Made by a program: the position numbers and the translations under genes. 20,263 nucleotides of DNA from positions 1 through 20,263 of the forward strand of contig JAEYAU010000292.1 in NCBI GenBank assembly GCA_023404705.1. Reading direction: 5' to 3'. The notes beneath the pieces were generated by a model. The model was not told the origin of the DNA and ran no database searches. It saw only the letters and a list, made by a program, of their open reading frames with translations. The DNA is from Pseudomonadota bacterium. GTDB taxonomy: Bacteria; Pseudomonadota; Alphaproteobacteria; Rhizobiales; Xanthobacteraceae. Positions 15,635 through 20,263 of this stretch are shown piece after piece; the stretch's first letter is position 1; every line of letters starts with the position of its first letter.

Positions 15635-16741
15635 TCACCCGCAGACGCGCTTGAGCGCGGCCCATTCGTCGGCGCCGAGCAGAGATTTCAGGGATGCGGA
15701 ACGCGGTGCCGCGTTGATGACGGCGACGCGCGCCTTGGTGGCCGGATGATCGCTGGCGAGCTCCGTCCCGGGATGGTTGGCGCCATCGATGCGCGCAAGG
15801 ATGGCGCCGAGCGCGCGCGGATCGCCGCCGATGCGGGCCATCAGGTCGACGCTGTAGGCATCGGCCGCGCTCTCGGCGTCGCGCGAATAGGAGGATGCCA
15901 GAACGGTGTTCGCGGCCACCACGATGGCGCCGCCGCCCATGAAATCGCCGAGCAGCATGCCGAACAGCAACGAGAGACCAGCCGACTGCAGCATCGCGCG
16001 CGTGCCGTCGCGATGTGCCACGTGACCGACCTCGTGCGCGATGATGCCGGCGAGCTCGTCGGGCGTGTTTGCCTTCGCGATCAGGCCCGCGAAGACATAG
16101 ATGCGGCCGCCGGGCAGCGCGACGGCGTTGGCATCCTTGCGCCGCACCGGGACCACCTCGAGCCCGATCGGCAGCGCCGCAGCCGCCTCGAGCTGGCCGA
16201 CCAGCTTCTGCAAGGCGTCGCGGCCGGGGCCTTCTGCGGTGCCGGCGCCGCACTCGAAGGCCGCGCCGGCGCGGTCGGTATCGATCATCTTGCGCAGCTC
16301 GGCATCGACCGATGCGCCGAGCCGCTGCTCGAGCGCGAGAGGCACCAGCGGCGCGATGCGGTCGGCGAGCGCGGGCACGCCATAGACCGCAGCGACGACC
16401 AGCGCGGCGGCGGCCGCGAAGCTCCAGACGAGCACCGTCAGCTGCGAGCGGCGCTCGGGTGGACGCTCGCGGTCGACGGTCGCGGCGCGCTCGTCGATGG
16501 CGGCGGCGAGTTCCTGGTCGCGCACCTCGAGCCGCGCGAACACCTTGCTGCCCTGCAGGCCGAGGCGCAGCAGCCCTTCGGGCGCCGCGAGGTGCTCGAG
16601 GTCCGCGTAGGGCCAGCGCACGTAAGTGAAGCCCTCGCCGGTCGAGCGGATGGTGAGCTTCTCGGGGCCGAGCTCGACCTCGACAGGCCGGCGGGCCGCC
16701 ATCATGCCGTCGAAGTAGATGCCGTTGCCGCGAGTCGTCAT
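15635..16741 (-). CDS. M48-family membrane metallopeptidase
   Basis: A 368-residue zinc protease. An N-terminal soluble region of about 95 residues precedes one membrane segment (about 101-122), then the peptidase domain. The active site is HEVGH at 236-240 (H236, E237, H240), with the third ligand E290 in SRDAESAADAYSVDLM and D294 four residues on. Residues 251-283 form the loosely hydrophobic segment usual between the zinc motifs in M48 proteins. Family members degrade misfolded membrane or envelope proteins. It starts three bases after the stop of the YjgN-like gene (TGA GGC ATG), a tight coupling, and the YjgN/M48 pairing recurs in proteobacteria. Confidence 0.9.
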   Translation of the reverse strand: MTTRGNGIYFDGMMAARRPVEVELGPEKLTIRSTGEGFTYVRWPYADLEHLAAPEGLLRLGLQGSKVFARLEVRDQELAAAIDERAATVDRERPPERRSQLTVLVWSFAAAAALVVAAVYGVPALADRIAPLVPLALEQRLGASVDAELRKMIDTDRAGAAFECGAGTAEGPGRDALQKLVGQLEAAAALPIGLEVVPVRRKDANAVALPGGRIYVFAGLIAKANTPDELAGIIAHEVGHVAHRDGTRAMLQSAGLSLLFGMLLGDFMGGGAIVVAANTVLASSYSRDAESAADAYSVDLMARIGGDPRALGAILARIDGANHPGTELASDHPATKARVAVINAAPRSASLKSLLGADEWAALKRVCG

Positions 16742-16744
16742 GCC

Positions 16745-18019
16745 TCAGATTCCACCGACATTGAGCGCATCCGCGAGCCCCTCGCCGATCGGCGAGCCCG
16801 CCGCGTCGACGGCGCGCACCTCGTCGAGATGCTCGAGCCCGGCGAGCCGCAGAGTGTCGAAGCCATGCGCCCAGAGGCGCAGCTTCACGGTCGCCTGATA
16901 GATCGTCGAATAGGCGAGCGCCACGATCACGTAGATCAGCACCAGGTACACCGTGGTGACGATCTCGATGGTCTTCGGCTCCCAGCCCGATTTCTCGAGC
17001 ACGCTCAAGCCGAGCAGGCCCATGGTGGCGAGGATCACGATGACGATGCCGGCGAGCAGCGCATACCACATGAAGCGGACATAGACCGCATAGACGCGCG
17101 CCGTGCGCAGCCGCGACGTCAGCGCGATCCGGCCGAAGCGCAGGCCCGAGATCCACCAGCGCAGCACCATGGCCTGGAAGATCGGATAGAGCAGCGCCGC
17201 CATGACGACGGCCCAGCCGATCGCCAGCAGCGCGTAGACGAGGGCGCCGGTGACCCCCGCGCTCTCCAGCTCCGCGAGCACGTCGCCGCTGCTGCGCAGT
17301 GCGGCGATGAATTGGCGCCATTGCACGGTGCCGAGCGAGGCCGCGATGCCCAGGACTCCGGGCACCATGACGAGCAGCCACATGGGCAGGCCGCGGAAGA
17401 ACAGGCCGAAGGCCGAGCCTTCGAAGCGGCCCTTGAGGTCGCCATAGTGCGTGTTGTCCATCTTCAGCCGCTCGAGGCTCGCCACCGCCCAGGGATAGAC
17501 GAGGCCGAGCGTGAGCACGATGAGCGTCCACCAGATGACGGCGTTCAGCGCGTAGCGCCAGGCCGAGCCGGTCTGGCGGAAGCGCAGGCCGCGGTAGAGC
17601 GTGCGCGCGAGACGATAGCGGCGCGCCCGATAGACCGCGAAATGGCCCAGCAATGCCAGGAACACGAGCGCGAACATGGTCGTGATGCGGCCAAGCACAC
17701 CGAGGTCGAGCGCCGCGAGGAAGAAGGCGACATTGAGCGGGATCAGCAGCGCGATCGCGATCAGGAAGCCGAGCAGGAGCTCGCGGGCGGTCCCGATATA
17801 TTCCAGGCCGTCGCCCGCCACCTCGGAGTTGAGCCACAGGTAGCGCCGGAGATCGGTGACCAGCCAGAAGCGGTACAGCCCGAGGGTGACGACGAGCCCG
17901 AAGGCGCCGCGCACCAGCAGGCGCCAGAACGGCCGTTCGGGACCGACGAAACGCCCCGTCCCGGGCGCCGCATGTGCATCGGCCGGCGCCGCAGGGGCCG
18001 TGGAATCGCTCTCAGACAT
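16745..18019 (-). CDS. YjgN-like DUF898 multi-pass membrane protein
   Basis: A 424-residue inner-membrane protein with eight or more hydrophobic segments. A DUF898 signature appears twice, around residues 31-84 (VTLGLYRFW then RRYLW, EYIGTARELLLGF) and again around 143-205 (LTLGLVYPWA, ERLKMDNTHYGDLKGRFEG), suggesting an internal duplication. The function of YjgN is unknown. The chosen ATG (MSESDS) follows a weak GGGA ribosome site. An in-frame ATG 207 bases upstream would add a low-complexity Arg/Pro leader running into a palindromic repeat and is unlikely. It is the first gene of the operon with the M48 peptidase and DUF1499 protein. Confidence 0.87.
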   Translation of the reverse strand: MSESDSTAPAAPADAHAAPGTGRFVGPERPFWRLLVRGAFGLVVTLGLYRFWLVTDLRRYLWLNSEVAGDGLEYIGTARELLLGFLIAIALLIPLNVAFFLAALDLGVLGRITTMFALVFLALLGHFAVYRARRYRLARTLYRGLRFRQTGSAWRYALNAVIWWTLIVLTLGLVYPWAVASLERLKMDNTHYGDLKGRFEGSAFGLFFRGLPMWLLVMVPGVLGIAASLGTVQWRQFIAALRSSGDVLAELESAGVTGALVYALLAIGWAVVMAALLYPIFQAMVLRWWISGLRFGRIALTSRLRTARVYAVYVRFMWYALLAGIVIVILATMGLLGLSVLEKSGWEPKTIEIVTTVYLVLIYVIVALAYSTIYQATVKLRLWAHGFDTLRLAGLEHLDEVRAVDAAGSPIGEGLADALNVGGI

Positions 18020-18176
18020 GCAGTCCCGTCGGATGAGAAAAGCCGTGATCCGGCCGGACCATAGCGCATCCGGCGGCAAATGCGAGGGTTCCGGCGGACG
18101 CGGTAAATGGCGGCGGTGCCGCAACCTCTCATTTGGCCCGGGAGCCGCCGCTTGCTTGCTGAACCGCCTCGGCCGT

Positions 18177-18236
18177 TCATCCTTCGAGGCTCGCATCAGC
18201 CGGCTGGCGCCGCCTGATGCTCGCACCTCAGGATGA
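18177..18236. repeat. Intergenic palindromic repeat
   Basis: TCATCCT (18177-18183) and AGGATGA (18230-18236) are perfect inverted ends. Inside them GCATCAG (18193-18199) and CTGATGC (18214-18220) form a second arm. The outer motif, TCATCC with TCGAGG on one side and CCTCAGGATGA on the other, matches a dispersed intergenic palindrome I recall from Bradyrhizobium and related genomes. The remaining bases of the 258-base gap 18020-18277 hold no gene; a convincing promoter for the YjgN operon was not found. Confidence 0.6.
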
Positions 18237-18251
18237 CGGGACTGGTGCTTG

Positions 18252-18279
18252 AGGGGCCGGAAGGGCGCTTGAGGCCCCT
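18252..18279 (-). terminator. Hairpin at the end of the acyl-CoA synthetase gene
   Basis: AGGGGCC (18252-18258) and GGCCCCT (18273-18279) form a seven-pair stem with a 14-base loop and include the last base of the stop codon region. No T-run follows on the minus strand, so termination by this hairpin alone is uncertain. Confidence 0.35.
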
Positions 18280-19918
18280 ACTCTGCCGCCACCGAACTCG
18301 GCAGCACGTAGTCCTTGAACTGCTCGCGCAGGGTCATCTTCTGGATCTTGCCGGTCGCCGTGTGTGGGATCTCGGGGACGAAGACCACGTCGTCGGGTAT
18401 CCACCACTTGGCGATCTTGCCTTCCATGAAGGCGAGGATCTCGTCCCGAGTCGGGGTCTCGTCCTTCTTCGGCACGATCACGAGCAAGGGGCGCTCGTCC
18501 CATTTCGGGTGACGCACGCCGATCACGGCGGCTTCCGCCACCTTCGGATGGCCGACCGCCAGGTTCTCGAGCTCGATCGAGGAGATCCATTCGCCGCCGG
18601 ACTTGATCACGTCCTTGCTGCGGTCGGTGATCTGCATGGCGCCATACTGGTCGATCGTCGCGACGTCGCCGGTATCGAAAAATCCGTCCTTGTCGAGGAT
18701 GTTGCCGCCCTCACCCTTGAAATAGGACTTGGCGACGCTGACGCCGCGCACCATCAGGCGGCCGAAAGTCTTGCCGTCCCAGGGCAGCTCCTTGCCGGCA
18801 TCGTCGACGATCTTCATCTCGACCGAGAACGGCGCCGAGCCCTGCTTCACCTTGACGTCGAGGATGCCCTGCCAGTCCTGCGCGTCGTAGTCCGGCTTGA
18901 TCGAGCAGATGCTGCCGATCGGGTTCATCTCGGTCATGCCCCAGGCATGCGCGACCGTGACGTCGTAGGTCTTCTCGAACTTCTCGATCATGGCGCGCGG
19001 GCAGGCGGAGCCGCCGATCAGCACGCGCCGCAGCTTGGGGAGCTTGAAGTTGTTGGCTTCGAGATGGGCGAGCAGCATCAGCCAGACGGTCGGCACCGCC
19101 GCCGTCATGGTGACGCCTTCGCTGTCCAAGAGCTCGTAGATCGAGGCGCCGTCGAGCTTGGCGCCGGGCAGCACCAGCTTGCAGCCCGCCATCGGCGCCG
19201 AAAAGGCGATCGACCAGCCATTGGCGTGGAAGAACGGCACCACCGGCATGATGGTGTCCTGCACCGACAGGTCGAAGGCATCGGGCGACAGCGCCATCAT
19301 CGAGTGCAGCACGTTGGAGCGATGCGAGTAGACGACGCCCTTCGGGTTGCCGGTGGTGCCCGAGGTGTAGCACATGCCGGCCGCGGTGTTCTCGTCGAAG
19401 GAGGCCCAGCGGAAGTCGCCGTCCACCTCGCCGATCCAGTCCTCGTAGGCGACCGCGTTACGCAGGCTGGTCTGCGGCATGTGCGCGGCGTCCGTGAGGA
19501 TCACGAAGCGCTTCACGGTCGGAAGCTGCTCCTGCAGCTTCTCCATCATGGGCACGAAAGTCAGATCGAGGAACAGGATCCGGTCTTCGGCGTGATTGGC
19601 GATATAGATGATCTGGTCGGCGAAGAGCCGCGGATTGATCGTGTGATAGACGGCCCCGAGGCCCGTGATGCCGTACCAGACCTCGAGATGGCGCCAGGTG
19701 TTCCAGGCGAGCGTGGCGACGCGGTCGCCGGCGCGGATGCCTTCCTTTTCGAGGCGCTGGGCGACCTTGAGGGCGCGGGCGCGGACCTCCCGATAGGTCG
19801 TGCGGTGGATCGGGCCTTCGATCGATCGCGAGACAACTTCGCGCGCGCCGTGCTGGATCGCGGCGTGATCGATGATGCGATGGCACAGCAGCGGCCAATC
19901 CTGCATCAATCCGAGCAT
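18278..19918 (-). CDS. Fatty-acyl-CoA synthetase (AMP-dependent ligase)
   Basis: A 546-residue adenylate-forming enzyme that activates a fatty or related carboxylic acid to its CoA thioester through an acyl-AMP. Motifs in order: the P-loop-like YTSGTTGNPKG at 184-194, GWSIAFSAPM near the acyl pocket, WGMTEMNP, then the hinge DRSKDVIKSGGEWIS, and the C-terminal TGKIQK with the catalytic-type K524. The length and HTINPRLF/NHAEDR segment resemble medium/long-chain ligases of the AlkK type. The start is well supported by GGGAGGAAAGA directly before the ATG. A likely promoter lies about 50 bases upstream. It appears monocistronic in the window. Chain-length preference cannot be read from sequence. 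Confidence 0.92.
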   Translation of the reverse strand: MLGLMQDWPLLCHRIIDHAAIQHGAREVVSRSIEGPIHRTTYREVRARALKVAQRLEKEGIRAGDRVATLAWNTWRHLEVWYGITGLGAVYHTINPRLFADQIIYIANHAEDRILFLDLTFVPMMEKLQEQLPTVKRFVILTDAAHMPQTSLRNAVAYEDWIGEVDGDFRWASFDENTAAGMCYTSGTTGNPKGVVYSHRSNVLHSMMALSPDAFDLSVQDTIMPVVPFFHANGWSIAFSAPMAGCKLVLPGAKLDGASIYELLDSEGVTMTAAVPTVWLMLLAHLEANNFKLPKLRRVLIGGSACPRAMIEKFEKTYDVTVAHAWGMTEMNPIGSICSIKPDYDAQDWQGILDVKVKQGSAPFSVEMKIVDDAGKELPWDGKTFGRLMVRGVSVAKSYFKGEGGNILDKDGFFDTGDVATIDQYGAMQITDRSKDVIKSGGEWISSIELENLAVGHPKVAEAAVIGVRHPKWDERPLLVIVPKKDETPTRDEILAFMEGKIAKWWIPDDVVFVPEIPHTATGKIQKMTLREQFKDYVLPSSVAAE

Positions 19919-19965
19919 TCTTTCCTCCCAGGTATCTCTTGGGCCTTACGGCCTAGCCGGCCCCA

Positions 19966-19993
19966 ACATTAGCGTTGTTCATATACGACGCAA
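19966..19993 (-). promoter_or_regulatory. Candidate promoter of the acyl-CoA synthetase gene
   Basis: On the minus strand TTGCGT (19988-19993) and TAATGT (19966-19971) are 16 bases apart. The leader of roughly 40 bases holds a small GGCC-TTAC-GGCC hairpin (19942-19953) before the ribosome site. Confidence 0.4.
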
Positions 19994-20023
19994 ATGCCGA
20001 GCGGGTTGCGGCCTGACCTGGCG

Positions 20024-20263
20024 TTAACGGCTGTCGAGCCAGCTTTCGAGTTCCGCGATCGAGGGAATGACCGCATCCGCATGGGGCGCGAGCTTGTCGG
20101 CCGCCACCGGGCCGGTCAGCACCGCGACGCCGACCGCGCCGGCGGCCCGCGCCGCATGCAGGTCGTGCAAGGTATCGCCGACGACCGCCACCTCCCCCGG
20201 GGTCACGCCGGCGGCCTTCGCGAAGGCCAGCACCCGCGCCGCCCCCGGCGTGGCGGCGGAGCC
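20024..20263 (-). CDS. HAD-superfamily hydrolase, C-terminal part only
   Basis: The frame is open from the right edge of the window to TAA at 20024-20026, giving 79 visible residues; the N-terminus with the nucleophile DxD motif lies outside. Visible residues 25-38 read VAVVGDTLHDLHAA, a HAD motif IV (D30 and D34 as Mg ligands), followed by ARAAGAVGVAVLTG and the typical ending where Ala-Asp-Ala-Val-Ile precedes a final helix (SIAELESWL). This matches phosphoglycolate-phosphatase-like HAD enzymes, which dephosphorylate small metabolites; the substrate is unknown. Confidence 0.85.
   Translation of the reverse strand, partial: GSAATPGAARVLAFAKAAGVTPGEVAVVGDTLHDLHAARAAGAVGVAVLTGPVAADKLAPHADAVIPSIAELESWLDSR

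Noticed and set aside
15527..18064. An 845-codon open frame on the plus strand
   Set aside because: It runs antisense to the M48 and DUF898 genes, whose motifs are unambiguous, and has the repetitive charged composition of a shadow frame.
16745..18226. Longer start for the YjgN-like protein
   Set aside because: The extra 69 residues are Arg/Pro-rich, lack family similarity, and begin inside the palindromic repeat.
1..20263. CRISPR arrays and insertion sequences
   Set aside because: No regularly spaced repeats and no transposase or terminal inverted repeats of an IS were seen by eye.

Overview
The window is a GC-rich chromosomal segment of an alphaproteobacterium, most likely of the Hyphomicrobiales (Bradyrhizobium-like). 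This rests on codon use, the TAXI-type TRAP transporter next to an L-arabinonate-dehydratase-like IlvD protein, the YjgN/M48/DUF1499 operon, and an intergenic palindrome of a type I recall as abundant in Bradyrhizobium and relatives. The genus is inference; no rRNA or marker gene is present.

Left block (1-4934): the 3' part of a very large gene whose start lies outside the window. It has the end of a DUF4157 (HELAH) domain, a long helical middle with annexin-like patches, a glycine/alanine-rich hydrophobic stretch and a C-terminal nucleotidyltransferase-like domain (GSS...DYD). Fourteen bases downstream is a 268-residue protein of no recognised family. The layout fits a polymorphic toxin of the kind loaded into extracellular contractile injection systems, plus its immunity protein. 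It abuts the 3' end of tRNA-Gln(UUG).

Middle accessory block (4947-6834): tRNA-Gln(UUG) on the minus strand and tRNA-Pro(CGG) on the plus strand diverge from a 197-base spacer. The last 24 bases of the tRNA-Pro region recur (23/24) at 6811-6834. These flank about 1.5 kb of visibly less GC-rich DNA holding a membrane-anchored SGNH-fold protein and a possible small gene, with no integrase. It looks like a tiny tRNA-targeted island or the remnant of one.

Catabolic block (6890-12603): one likely operon of an Ldh-family dehydrogenase, a TAXI periplasmic binding protein, a fused TRAP permease (DctQM) and an IlvD/Edd-family sugar-acid dehydratase. Together they would import an organic or sugar acid, oxidise or reduce it and dehydrate it. 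No regulator is in the window.

Right block (12650-20263): a secreted beta-helix protein behind a sigma70-like promoter with an upstream LacI/PurR-type palindrome; a terminator; an MBL-fold hydrolase of LACTB2 type; the convergent three-gene operon YjgN(DUF898)-M48 peptidase-DUF1499; a palindromic repeat; a fatty-acyl-CoA synthetase with its promoter; and the C-terminal end of a HAD hydrolase running off the right edge.
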